Shown piece by piece: positions 1 to 6,717 of a stretch of 64,000 nucleotides of DNA. The notes beneath the pieces are model-generated. The model was not told where the DNA came from and did no database searches. It saw nothing but the letters and a program-made list of their open reading frames with translations. Position 1 is the stretch's first letter, and each line of letters opens with the position of its first letter. Where the stretch lies: contig JABTUW010000006.1 in the NCBI GenBank assembly GCA_015075185.1, positions 62,001 through 126,000 of the forward strand, given 5' to 3'. A program made the position numbers and the translations under genes. Source of the stretch: Anaerolineales bacterium. Lineage in GTDB: Bacteria > Chloroflexota > Anaerolineae > 4572-78 > J111.

Positions 1-1
1 A

Positions 2-115
2 GATTTCTCCACCGAAAATATTCAGATTACCTTACAAAATCCCAATCCTCACCTCAAACGATTGCTCAGAATCATGCAGTTTGACCGAGTCTTTGTGGTC
101 GAGTCAAGTGATTGA
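2..115 (+). CDS. STAS-domain protein, C-terminal end (partial)
   Basis: The window opens inside a reading frame that ends at TGA 113-115. The 37 visible residues include NPNPHLKRLLRIMQFDRVF, which matches the last helix and strand of STAS domains (anti-sigma-factor antagonists of the SpoIIAA/RsbV type). Such proteins bind an anti-sigma kinase and are switched by serine phosphorylation. The phosphorylated serine would lie upstream of the window. The receiver gene begins 45 bp downstream on the same strand, so the two probably share a signalling operon. Family assignment rests on a short segment only. Confidence 0.55.
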   Translation, partial: DFSTENIQITLQNPNPHLKRLLRIMQFDRVFVVESSD

Positions 116-160
116 ACTCCTGGCGACGCAGGTGATTTAGTAGACATAAAAGGTTTGCTA

Positions 161-598
161 ATGACCGAACAAGGCCCCCGAAAATTAAAAAAGTTGCAAC
201 TCAGAGATGAAAACAGCAGGCCGACGCGTATTCTGTACGTTGAAGACGCCGAAGTTATTCGTGACACCATTTCGCGGCTGCTGGAAGTCTATGGCTATAA
301 AGTCGCCTATGCTAAAAACGGTCAGGAAGGCGTCGAAATGGCGGTTAAGTGGAAGCCCGATTTGGTCTTGATGGATTTACGTATGCCGATTATGGATGGC
401 TTTAAAGCGATCCAGGAAATCAGGTTCAATCCTGAGACCCGGCATATTCCCGTTTTTGTGGTTTCGGCCTGGAGCAGCAGAAAAGAACGAGATCAGGCCA
501 AATTAGCCGGCGCCGATGAGTTTTTTGTCAAACCCCCCGATCTCAACCGGCTGATTGAGGCCATTGAACGAGCCGTAGCGGCTTCCTCAAAAAAGTAA
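161..598 (+). CDS. Receiver-only response regulator (CheY-like)
   Basis: A single REC domain of 145 residues with no output domain. It follows a basic 22-residue N-terminal tail. The acidic pair is in YVEDAE, the phospho-acceptor Asp in LVLMDLRMP, and the conserved Lys in FFVKPP. ATG 161 is chosen because AAAAGG lies 7 bp upstream; a TTG two codons earlier has no better site. A stand-alone receiver passes a phosphoryl group or binds a partner protein. Its position after an STAS gene suggests partner-switching or two-component signalling. The cognate kinase is not adjacent, although two large kinases lie elsewhere in the window. Confidence 0.9.
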   Translation: MTEQGPRKLKKLQLRDENSRPTRILYVEDAEVIRDTISRLLEVYGYKVAYAKNGQEGVEMAVKWKPDLVLMDLRMPIMDGFKAIQEIRFNPETRHIPVFVVSAWSSRKERDQAKLAGADEFFVKPPDLNRLIEAIERAVAASSKK

Positions 599-622
599 AA
601 ACGTAATTTCAGCAATATCCTT

Positions 623-657
623 AAAAGCTCGACTTGCCCGGTTGAGCTTTTATTTTT
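623..657 (+). terminator. Rho-independent terminator after the receiver gene
   Basis: An 8-bp perfect stem, AAAAGCTC (623-630) with GAGCTTTT (644-651), is extended by an AC/GT pair and followed by a T-rich tail. It separates the receiver operon from the lexA promoter. Confidence 0.75.
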
Positions 658-661
658 GGAC

Positions 662-691
662 TTGACATAGAACACCCGTTCGTGGTATAAT
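662..691 (+). promoter_or_regulatory. lexA promoter with LexA (SOS) box
   Basis: The -35 TTGACA (662-667) and -10 TATAAT (686-691) are both consensus and 18 bp apart. GAAC-ACCC-GTTC at 670-681 fills the spacer. GAAC-N4-GTTC is the core of the LexA box known from Bacillus and several Chloroflexota, so LexA bound here would exclude RNA polymerase. The expected consequence is autoregulation of the lexA-ridA unit. Confidence 0.85.
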
Positions 692-748
692 TGGCCTAAT
701 AGCACAAATGGTCCGAACAAATGACCTTTACTCTAAGGAGAATCGAGT

Positions 749-1387
749 ATGAGCCTGTCCGAACGACAAAGCAAAATTTTAAGTTTCCTAAAAACCTTCA
801 CTCTCGATAACGGCTATCCTCCGACCATCCGGGAAATTGGCGAGGCTGTCGGCATCACCTCCACTTCTGTCGTCAATTACAACCTCGATGCTTTGCAGCG
901 TGGAGGCCATATTTATCGCGACCGTACAGTTTCTCGCGGAATTCGCATGGTCGAAGGGTTGGATGAACTGACCGGCGCGGTTGATTTGGTCAGAGTGCCG
1001 CTCCTGGGGCGTATCGCTGCCGGTGAACCGCTGCGCGTTTTCCCCGATGCCTTTGACAGTGAGACGGATACCATTGAACTCACTCGCGATTTAGTACCTG
1101 ATGACGAAGGCATCTATGCTTTGAAGGTCAAAGGAACCTCCATGATTGATGCCCTCATCAACGACGGCGACATCGTGGTCATGCGCCACACAGAAACGGC
1201 CAGCAACGGCGATATGGTCGCGGCCTGGCTCAGCGACCGTGAAGAAACTACCCTGAAGCGATTTTATCACGAGGGCGACCGCATCCGCTTGCAGCCGGAA
1301 AACCAGACCATGGCCCCTATCTATGTTGACCCGGACAAGGTTGACATCAAAGGCCGGGTGGTGGCGGTCATTCGCCAGTTGAATTAA
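749..1387 (+). CDS. lexA: LexA SOS repressor
   Basis: 212 residues, normal LexA length. The N-terminal winged helix (about 1-65) has the typical GYPPTIREIG segment. The C-terminal S24-type autoprotease domain has the scissile Ala-Gly in GRIAAGEP, the nucleophilic Ser in GTSMIDAL and the general-base Lys in TTLKRF. RecA-DNA filaments trigger cleavage, which derepresses SOS genes. AAGGAG precedes ATG 749. The SOS box in its own promoter indicates autoregulation. ridA follows after 4 bp. This is the canonical, cleavable member of two LexA-like genes here. Confidence 0.96.
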   Translation: MSLSERQSKILSFLKTFTLDNGYPPTIREIGEAVGITSTSVVNYNLDALQRGGHIYRDRTVSRGIRMVEGLDELTGAVDLVRVPLLGRIAAGEPLRVFPDAFDSETDTIELTRDLVPDDEGIYALKVKGTSMIDALINDGDIVVMRHTETASNGDMVAAWLSDREETTLKRFYHEGDRIRLQPENQTMAPIYVDPDKVDIKGRVVAVIRQLN

Positions 1388-1391
1388 GAAA

Positions 1392-1829
1392 GTGGGACTC
1401 CAAGTGTCTGAAAAAGCCTCTGCTGCGGGCTTGATCCAGCACCTCAACCCTGACGGCCTGAACAAGAATCCAGCCTTTACGAACGTGATTGTCGTGAGCG
1501 GCTCGGTAAAAACTGTCTATGTGGGCGGGCAGGATGCCGTTGATGCCTCGGGCGCAATCGTCGGTAAAGGTGACATCAAAGCGCAGACAGAACAAATCTT
1601 CAAGAATTTGCAGACAGCCTTGGCCGCCGCCGGCGCGACGCTGGAACACGTGATCAAGTGGAATATTTATGTGGTCCAGGGTCAGCCCCTCCAACCGGGG
1701 TTTGAAGTCTTTCAGCGCGTTTGGGGCCAGCGGCCCAATCCCCCCGCTATTACCGGGGTCTATGTCGCCGGGTTGGCTAACCCCGACTTTTTATGTGAAA
1801 TGGATGCTGTAGCGGTCGTTCCTCAATAA
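1392..1829 (+). CDS. RidA/YjgF/YER057c family protein
   Basis: 145 residues with the RidA fold signature: a VYVGGQDAVDASG segment, the helix KNLQTALAAAGATLEHVIKW, and a C-terminal CEMDAVAVVP strand. Family members hydrolyse reactive enamine/imine intermediates or act as related deaminases, usually as trimers. The RidA catalytic Arg is replaced in many paralogues, and I cannot assign the substrate. The start is GTG 1392, 4 bp after the lexA stop; a second GTG at 1404 is possible. Co-transcription with lexA would make it SOS-responsive, which is unusual for the family. Confidence 0.88.
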   Translation: MGLQVSEKASAAGLIQHLNPDGLNKNPAFTNVIVVSGSVKTVYVGGQDAVDASGAIVGKGDIKAQTEQIFKNLQTALAAAGATLEHVIKWNIYVVQGQPLQPGFEVFQRVWGQRPNPPAITGVYVAGLANPDFLCEMDAVAVVPQ

Positions 1830-1860
1830 ATCTGATCCGTTTTACCGTCTAAGTGAACCA

Positions 1861-1890
1861 AACACGCTCCATAAGGGCGTGTTTTTTTTC
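1861..1890 (+). terminator. Rho-independent terminator of lexA-ridA
   Basis: The stem AACACGC (1861-1867) / GCGTGTT (1877-1883) is followed by a run of T. It ends the lexA-ridA transcript just before the next SOS promoter. Confidence 0.85.
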
Positions 1891-1921
1891 TAATTTTTAA
1901 GGCAGATTCGCTTTTTACCTC

Positions 1922-1951
1922 TTGACATTAGAACGTATGTTCTGTTATAAT
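1922..1951 (+). promoter_or_regulatory. SOS-type promoter of the EAD-like gene
   Basis: TTGACA (1922-1927) and TATAAT (1946-1951) are separated by 18 bp. GAAC-GTAT-GTTC sits at 1931-1942. The geometry is identical to the lexA promoter, with the box at the same place in the spacer, so the same repressor is expected to act here. Confidence 0.85.
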
Positions 1952-2019
1952 AAGGCCCGCTTTCCCACGCGAAGGGGTTTAATTTACCAAACAAATTAGA
2001 GGCGCCTTTAGAAAACTCC

Positions 2020-2379
2020 ATGCCTAAATTTCGTCGGTCATCTCATCCGGGGCGGTTGAAGTTGGTTCCGGTGAAAAAGAAAAAAATGACCAAAAGGTAT
2101 CACTTGCGCAACATTCAAACGCTCCTTACCCAGGGTTTCACCGAACAGGACTTACGCGATCTTTGTTTTTATGAACCGGAATTCAGGCCCGTCCATGAGC
2201 AGCTTCCCCATGGAGTCAGCAAAGCCGAAATTGTGCGCTGTTTGCTCGAATACGCCGAGCAGAAAATGCTGCTCGACATCCTGCTTGACCTGGCCAAAAA
2301 GCACAATCCTGCTCGCTACAAGCAGCACCAGCCCTACTTTACCCTTACACCTCAACGGCCGCACCGCGATCAGCGTTGA
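2020..2379 (+). CDS. Small death-like adaptor (effector-associated-domain type) protein
   Basis: 119 residues. After a basic N-terminal tail (KKKKMTKR) there is one helical domain, about residues 27-105. Its motifs are LTQGFTEQDLRDLCF, a glycine/proline turn, a helix starting SKAEIVRCLLEYAE, and LLDILLDLAKKHNP. This spacing matches the effector-associated domains (EAD) found on NTPase- and caspase- or TIR-linked conflict systems in Chloroflexota and other multicellular bacteria. Those domains act as homotypic adaptors. Here the domain stands alone with no effector. It could start at ATG 2086 (MTKRYHL) instead. It is preceded by a LexA-boxed promoter and followed 45 bp later by another. Domain identity is by eye. 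Confidence 0.6.
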   Translation: MPKFRRSSHPGRLKLVPVKKKKMTKRYHLRNIQTLLTQGFTEQDLRDLCFYEPEFRPVHEQLPHGVSKAEIVRCLLEYAEQKMLLDILLDLAKKHNPARYKQHQPYFTLTPQRPHRDQR

Positions 2380-2424
2380 CTCCTTTGCGCCATAATTTTT
2401 AATGTAGAATTTTCCTTTCGGGAC

Positions 2425-2477
2425 TTGACACTAGAACACGTGTTCTGGTATAATGAGGACGAATAGAACGCGCGTTC
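2425..2477 (+). promoter_or_regulatory. Promoter with two LexA boxes before the second LexA-like gene
   Basis: TTGACA (2425-2430) and TATAAT (2449-2454) have an 18-bp spacer. Box 1, GAAC-ACGT-GTTC (2434-2445), is a perfect palindrome inside the spacer. Box 2, GAAC-GCGC-GTTC (2466-2477), is also perfect and lies just downstream of the expected start point. Two boxes 32 bp apart (three helical turns) suggest tighter or cooperative repression. Confidence 0.88.
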
Positions 2478-2520
2478 TATTTCGCCATTCAACTTTAGCC
2501 TGAAAGGAGCCAGATACCTT

Positions 2521-3129
2521 ATGCAGATCAGTGACAAACAAAAACAGATGCTGGCGTTTATTGAGAATTTTGTGGGGAAGAATGGGTATCCGCCGACCCA
2601 TGAAGAAATTCGGACGGCGTTGAAGATCAGCACCAAATCGCTGGTGAATTACCATCTGGAGGCTCTGGAGGGTGCTGCCCTTCTGAGCCGCTCACCCAAT
2701 ACACCCCGGGGGATTCGCTTGATGAGCGAGCCGGAGACGTTCTGCGTTCCTCTGAGCAACGGCCCGATTTCCGCTGCAACCAGCAGCCCAACCGGCCTCG
2801 AGGAAACGGAAGTGGTCGAGCTGACCTGCAATATTGTGTCCAATACGCCTAATCTTTACGCGCTCAAAGTGCAGGGCGATTCACTCCTTGATGCGCTGGT
2901 CAACGACGGAGATATTGTGATTATTCAGCGTCAAAGCCAGGCCCAAAACGGAGACCTGGTTGCGGTGCGCTTGCTTGAGCAAGATCGAACCACCCTGAAG
3001 CACTACTATCGCGAAAATGGTCACGTGCGCCTGCAGCCTGCTAACCCCAACCTGGAACCGGTGTTCCTAAAGCCCAATGCCGTTCAGGTCGAGGGCAAGG
3101 TGATGGCGATTATTCGCCAGGTAAATTAA
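2521..3129 (+). CDS. LexA-like paralogue with altered cleavage site
   Basis: 202 residues. The winged helix (about 1-65, GYPPTHEEIRTALKIS) and the S24 peptidase-like domain are both present. The catalytic Ser is in GDSLLDAL and the Lys in TTLKHYY, both at LexA positions. The cleavage region reads GPISAATSS where the lexA at 749 has GRIAAGEP, so the scissile Ala-Gly is not recognisable. It may cleave poorly, cleave at another bond, or act as a partner of LexA. The start is supported by AAAGGAG upstream. It is expressed from a double-LexA-box promoter. The recognition helix differs from LexA, so its targets may differ. Confidence 0.88.
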   Translation: MQISDKQKQMLAFIENFVGKNGYPPTHEEIRTALKISTKSLVNYHLEALEGAALLSRSPNTPRGIRLMSEPETFCVPLSNGPISAATSSPTGLEETEVVELTCNIVSNTPNLYALKVQGDSLLDALVNDGDIVIIQRQSQAQNGDLVAVRLLEQDRTTLKHYYRENGHVRLQPANPNLEPVFLKPNAVQVEGKVMAIIRQVN

Positions 3130-3158
3130 TTGGGGAACAACTTTGACTTTGGAGAGTG

Positions 3159-3274
3159 ACTAAGTACAAACAAAAAAGTTTTGAAGATTTGTAATGGCGA
3201 CTTCAGTCGCTTAACCAGCCTACAAACGACTTCGTCACTACGAATCCAACGCAATTTATTTGGCTGTACTTAGT
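3159..3274. repeat. MITE-like element, 116 bp, terminal inverted repeats
   Basis: The left end ACTAAGTACAAACAAA (3159-3174) and the reverse complement of the right end (3259-3274) agree at 14 of 16 bases. The interior has no gene and contains the palindrome GCGACT-T-C-AGTCGC. Size and structure fit a miniature inverted-repeat element. No clear target duplication is visible. Confidence 0.55.
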
Positions 3275-3311
3275 GGTTCAACGGTTTAATACAGCGGGGG
3301 GAAACCGAAGG

Positions 3312-3512
3312 ATGTTACCAAACGATACCGATTTTGTGGCTCGCAAGGAACGAGCCGGGGAATTACTGCGGGAAGCGGAGCGGGAGCGGCTCATCGAGCT
3401 GGTCAAGCTCCAGCAGTCCGCTCAACACACTGTACGTCTTAGGGTGCTAGGTTGGATTGGTGGCCAACTCATACAATGGGGGTTAAAGTTACAGCAGGAT
3501 AAACTCAACTAG
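3312..3512 (+). CDS. Small hypothetical protein
   Basis: 66 residues from ATG 3312, charged and helical at the N-terminus (ARKERAGELLREAERERL), then a hydrophobic/aromatic stretch WIGGQLIQWGLKLQQ. I do not recognise the family. A longer reading from GTG 3273 would start inside the adjacent inverted repeat and is less likely. It lies 75 bp before the FtsK-type gene on the same strand and may belong to that cassette. Confidence 0.5.
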   Translation: MLPNDTDFVARKERAGELLREAERERLIELVKLQQSAQHTVRLRVLGWIGGQLIQWGLKLQQDKLN

Positions 3513-3587
3513 GTAAAAGAGCTTCAGCAGCTTGCCGAGAACGGATTAAAGGTCAACCAGAATGGGGTACAGCCGGGGCGAGGGGTC

Positions 3588-4817
3588 ATGGTAGAACAAC
3601 AAAACTACCCTGTTCATTGGGAAAATCTTGACCAGGAGACGTATATGCGGCGCGTATTGGAGTATCAAGCCGACCAAATCGAAATGGTATTAACCAGCCA
3701 TCGGGTGCCGGGCCGCGTTATGGGCGGCGTCGTCACCCCCCGCTGGGTAAGCTACCAGGTCCTGCCTGAAATTACCACCAAAGTCTCCAGGATCATGGCT
3801 TTATCGGAAGAACTGGCGCTGCGACTGGGTGCGCAAGGGGTGCGTGTCTCCCGCCAGGGCGCTGCCATCCAGGTAGATGTACCGCGAGAAGACGGTCAAG
3901 TCGTTCGCTTGTTGGGTCTGTGCCGGCGGCTCAAAGAGATTCCCAAACAGACGGCGATCCTAGGCCTGGATGAAACCGGGGTGCCCTTGCTGCTTCGCCT
4001 GCCCTCCCCGGAAGTGGCCCACGTTTTAGTCTCCGGTACCACCGGGTCGGGGAAGACGGCCCTGGTGCGGAGTATGGCTCTTTCGCTGGCCATGCACAAC
4101 CGGCTGGGCGAGGTGCAGATGGTCTTTATTGACCCCAAGGGCAACGGCTTTGATCCTTTTACCGCCTTTGACAAATTCGGTGGAGGGCTGCCCCACCTGC
4201 TCCGCCCGGCGGTGCAAGAAATCCATCAAGCTATTTTTCTGCTCGGCGAAATGGTCGAAGAGATGGTGCGGCGGGACCGGGAAAATATTTCTGAGCCCCG
4301 GGTGGTCATCTTTATTGATGAGGTGGCCGACTTGATGGAGCAGGGAGGCAAGGCGATGGACCGGTTGATGACCCGCCTGACCCAGCGCGGTCGCAGCGCC
4401 GGATTGCACATCATTGCCTGTACCCAAAAACCGCTCGCGGCCAGCATTGGCAGCTTGACCCGCAGCAACTTCCCGGTGCGGCTGGTCGGCAGCGTGGCCA
4501 GCGCCGACGACGCCAAAATTGCCGCCGGTATTCCCGGAACCGGCGCGGAAAAGTTGCTCGGCCGCGGCGACTTTTTGCTGGTCGCCAAGGGACATGTGAC
4601 CCGCTTCCAGGCCGCATACGTGAACGAGCAGGAGATCCGGCAAATTGTCAGCCGGATGAACGCCGGAGGTCGCCACAGCCGGAGATGGCTGACCGAAACG
4701 GAGAGCGTCCAGGCTGCCACCGGTACGGATGGCCGGGCGGTGCAAGTGCTGCCGCCAACGCCCAAAAAACGGGGCCTGGGCCTCATGTTTGGGCACCAAC
4801 TCAGACTCATCAAATAG
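3588..4817 (+). CDS. FtsK/SpoIIIE-type DNA translocase ATPase
   Basis: 409 residues. Residues 1-135 form a region like the alpha domain that precedes FtsK motors. The ATPase follows, with Walker A GTTGSGKTAL, Walker B VVIFIDEVADLM and the TQKP sensor segment after GLHIIACTQ. There are no N-terminal membrane helices and no C-terminal winged gamma domain. It therefore resembles the short FtsK-like motors of plasmids and integrative elements rather than the cell-division FtsK. GAGGGG precedes ATG 3588. A small membrane protein and a small conserved protein follow, probably as one operon. Confidence 0.88.
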   Translation: MVEQQNYPVHWENLDQETYMRRVLEYQADQIEMVLTSHRVPGRVMGGVVTPRWVSYQVLPEITTKVSRIMALSEELALRLGAQGVRVSRQGAAIQVDVPREDGQVVRLLGLCRRLKEIPKQTAILGLDETGVPLLLRLPSPEVAHVLVSGTTGSGKTALVRSMALSLAMHNRLGEVQMVFIDPKGNGFDPFTAFDKFGGGLPHLLRPAVQEIHQAIFLLGEMVEEMVRRDRENISEPRVVIFIDEVADLMEQGGKAMDRLMTRLTQRGRSAGLHIIACTQKPLAASIGSLTRSNFPVRLVGSVASADDAKIAAGIPGTGAEKLLGRGDFLLVAKGHVTRFQAAYVNEQEIRQIVSRMNAGGRHSRRWLTETESVQAATGTDGRAVQVLPPTPKKRGLGLMFGHQLRLIK

Positions 4818-4861
4818 CTGTGGTTGAGTCCACAGCCCAACAATGAAAGGGCAGAGAGGTT

Positions 4862-5266
4862 ATGAAACGGTTTTTTTATATTTCTGGCATCGTCTTTGTC
4901 ATTACCCTGGCGGTAGTTATGGGGACGCGGATGAGCCCCGACGCCTTGGCGGTCGTAATTGGCATTATCTGCGGCGTGCTGGCCTCCATCCCGACCAGCG
5001 CCATGCTTGTTTGGGTTATGCGCCAGCGGGACAAGCAGGTTGAAATGCAGATGGGCGCTATGCGTCCTTTTGGCGGACAGTATCCTCCGGTCGTAGTGGT
5101 CAACGGCCAGGGCACTAATGGCTACGGCAACGGTGCCTATTCGACTCCGGCCCTTTCCGCCGGCCTCCCGCCTGTCGGCGGGCGTTCCTTTAAGGTCATC
5201 GGCCAGGAAAACACCGAAACCGTGGGCGATCTTCTGCCGACTTTCTGGGATGAGGTCAATCAGTAG
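4862..5266 (+). CDS. Small two-helix membrane protein of the FtsK cassette
   Basis: 134 residues with two hydrophobic helices at about 5-21 (FYISGIVFVITLAVVMG) and 29-52 (AVVIGIICGVLASIPTSAML). A glycine- and proline-rich soluble tail of about 80 residues follows. No known family recognised. It starts 44 bp after the FtsK-type gene and probably anchors or partners that ATPase at the membrane; this is inferred only from position. Confidence 0.65.
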   Translation: MKRFFYISGIVFVITLAVVMGTRMSPDALAVVIGIICGVLASIPTSAMLVWVMRQRDKQVEMQMGAMRPFGGQYPPVVVVNGQGTNGYGNGAYSTPALSAGLPPVGGRSFKVIGQENTETVGDLLPTFWDEVNQ

Positions 5267-5316
5267 AGAATTGGAGTGTCAAAGCACAGCTTTGACATTC
5301 TGAACAGGAGGTACAG

Positions 5317-5565
5317 ATGAAAGAAGGTTTACTGTGGTTCGATAACGACCCCAATCGCAAGCTGGCCGACAAGATTAACCAGGCGGTCACTCGCTACCAG
5401 GCCCGGTTTGGCCGCCGCCCCACCACGTGTTATGTTAACAGCGTGGAGGTGAACGGTTCGCTCGACGAGATCAATGGTATCCGCCTTAAACCCGTCGGAG
5501 ATGTGCGCCGCCACCATTTCTGGATTGGCGTCGAACAGGAAACGAGCCAGGCCAAAGCAGCGTAA
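5317..5565 (+). CDS. Small conserved hypothetical protein
   Basis: 82 residues beginning MKEGLLWFDNDPNRKLADKI, then a helix and a GRRPTTCYVN segment. I recall similar short proteins beside FtsK-type genes in Chloroflexota, but I cannot name a function. AGGAGG lies 8 bp before ATG 5317, a strong ribosome binding site. It is the last gene of the cassette. Confidence 0.7.
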   Translation: MKEGLLWFDNDPNRKLADKINQAVTRYQARFGRRPTTCYVNSVEVNGSLDEINGIRLKPVGDVRRHHFWIGVEQETSQAKAA

Positions 5566-5673
5566 ATAGGGAAGGCTGGAAGATTGGAAGGTTGGCGTGA
5601 AGACAATCGGTTAGACCTCCAATCCTCCGCCTTCCAGTCTTCTTCCCTCGTCCAATCTTCCCCTCCAGTCCCC

Positions 5674-5702
5674 TTGACATTCCCCCTGGCCCAACGTACA
5701 AT
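5674..5702 (+). promoter_or_regulatory. Promoter of the ABC exporter operon
   Basis: TTGACA (5674-5679) and TACAAT (5697-5702) have a 17-bp spacer. The ATG of the ATPase is at 5713, where transcription would start about 7-10 bp after the -10. The mRNA should be leaderless or nearly so. The preceding 100 bp contain purine-rich GGAAGATTGGAAGG-type repeats and their complement. Confidence 0.65.
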
Positions 5703-5712
5703 CGTGGGCGCT

Positions 5713-6717
5713 ATGCTTGGACAAGTAAGAATAGAAAACCTGACCAAAACCTACCTGACCCGGCAGCGCCGGGGCTTATTTAAGTCCGAGAAAAAGCCTG
5801 TCGAAGCGCTTAAAGGCGTCTCTTTTGAAATTCACCCCGGCGAGATTTTTGGCCTGCTTGGCCCTAACGGGGCGGGCAAAACCACGCTGATCAAGTGCCT
5901 GACGACCTTGCTGCTGCCGACGAGCGGTGAGGCCTGGATCAATGGCTACCACCTGACTCAGGAAGATAATCTGATCCGGGCCAGCGTTGGCTGCATGCTG
6001 ATGGGGGAGCGGGGCCTTTACTGGAAATTAACCGGGCGGGAAAACCTGATTTTTTTTGGGGCGTTGTACCAGCTTAATGGGGCGGAGCGCCACCGCCGCA
6101 CGGACGAAATTATCGAGCGGCTGAATTTGGCCTCGATTGCTGACCGCACCGTCGAAACTTATTCCTCCGGCCAAAAGATGAAACTGGCTTTCGCCAAGGC
6201 GCTGATCAACGACGCCCCGCTGCTTATCCTGGATGAACCGACCAACACCCTCGATTTGCCCTCTGCCCGCGAACTGCGCATGGTGGTGCGGGAATTGAAC
6301 GAGGCCGGTAAAACCGTTATTTATACCACCCACATCATGGCCGAGGCGGAAACCATGTGTGACCGGGTGGCTATTATTGACCGGGGCCAGGTTCTGGCCT
6401 TGGGCATGGTGGCTGAGTTAAAAGCGTCGCTGGGCCGGGAGGAAGTGATCCATATTGAGGGAGTCATTTCGGCCCAGGCCAGCCAGGCGATCCAGACCTT
6501 ACCGGGAGTGACTCAGGCGGTACGCGCGGCAGTAGATGGGCGAACTCAACTGACGGTTGTGGGACAAAATCAGCGGGCGCTCCTGCCCCGGCTGATTGAA
6601 ACCCTCACCGCTCACCAGGCCGTTATTCAGAAAATTGCCCCGGAGGAAGTCACCCTGGAAGATGTGTTCATTGCCCGCACCGGGCGGACCCTGGCCGATG
6701 ATACGCGAGTCAAATAA
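5713..6717 (+). CDS. ABC-2 transporter ATP-binding protein
   Basis: 334 residues. The nucleotide-binding domain has Walker A GPNGAGKTT, the signature YSSGQKMKL, Walker B LLILDEPT and the switch His in YTTHIMAEAE. The C-terminal 90 residues resemble the regulatory tail of DrrA/CcmA-like exporters. ATG 5713 is preferred over an upstream in-frame codon because the promoter lies between them and the NBD starts here. It powers the two ABC-2 permeases encoded next, and its 3' end overlaps the first of them by 20 bp. Confidence 0.93.
   Translation: MLGQVRIENLTKTYLTRQRRGLFKSEKKPVEALKGVSFEIHPGEIFGLLGPNGAGKTTLIKCLTTLLLPTSGEAWINGYHLTQEDNLIRASVGCMLMGERGLYWKLTGRENLIFFGALYQLNGAERHRRTDEIIERLNLASIADRTVETYSSGQKMKLAFAKALINDAPLLILDEPTNTLDLPSARELRMVVRELNEAGKTVIYTTHIMAEAETMCDRVAIIDRGQVLALGMVAELKASLGREEVIHIEGVISAQASQAIQTLPGVTQAVRAAVDGRTQLTVVGQNQRALLPRLIETLTAHQAVIQKIAPEEVTLEDVFIARTGRTLADDTRVK

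Noticed and set aside
4026..4799. 257-codon minus-strand frame opposite the FtsK-type gene
   Set aside because: Antisense shadow of a clear ATPase with intact Walker motifs; low-complexity composition and no promoter.
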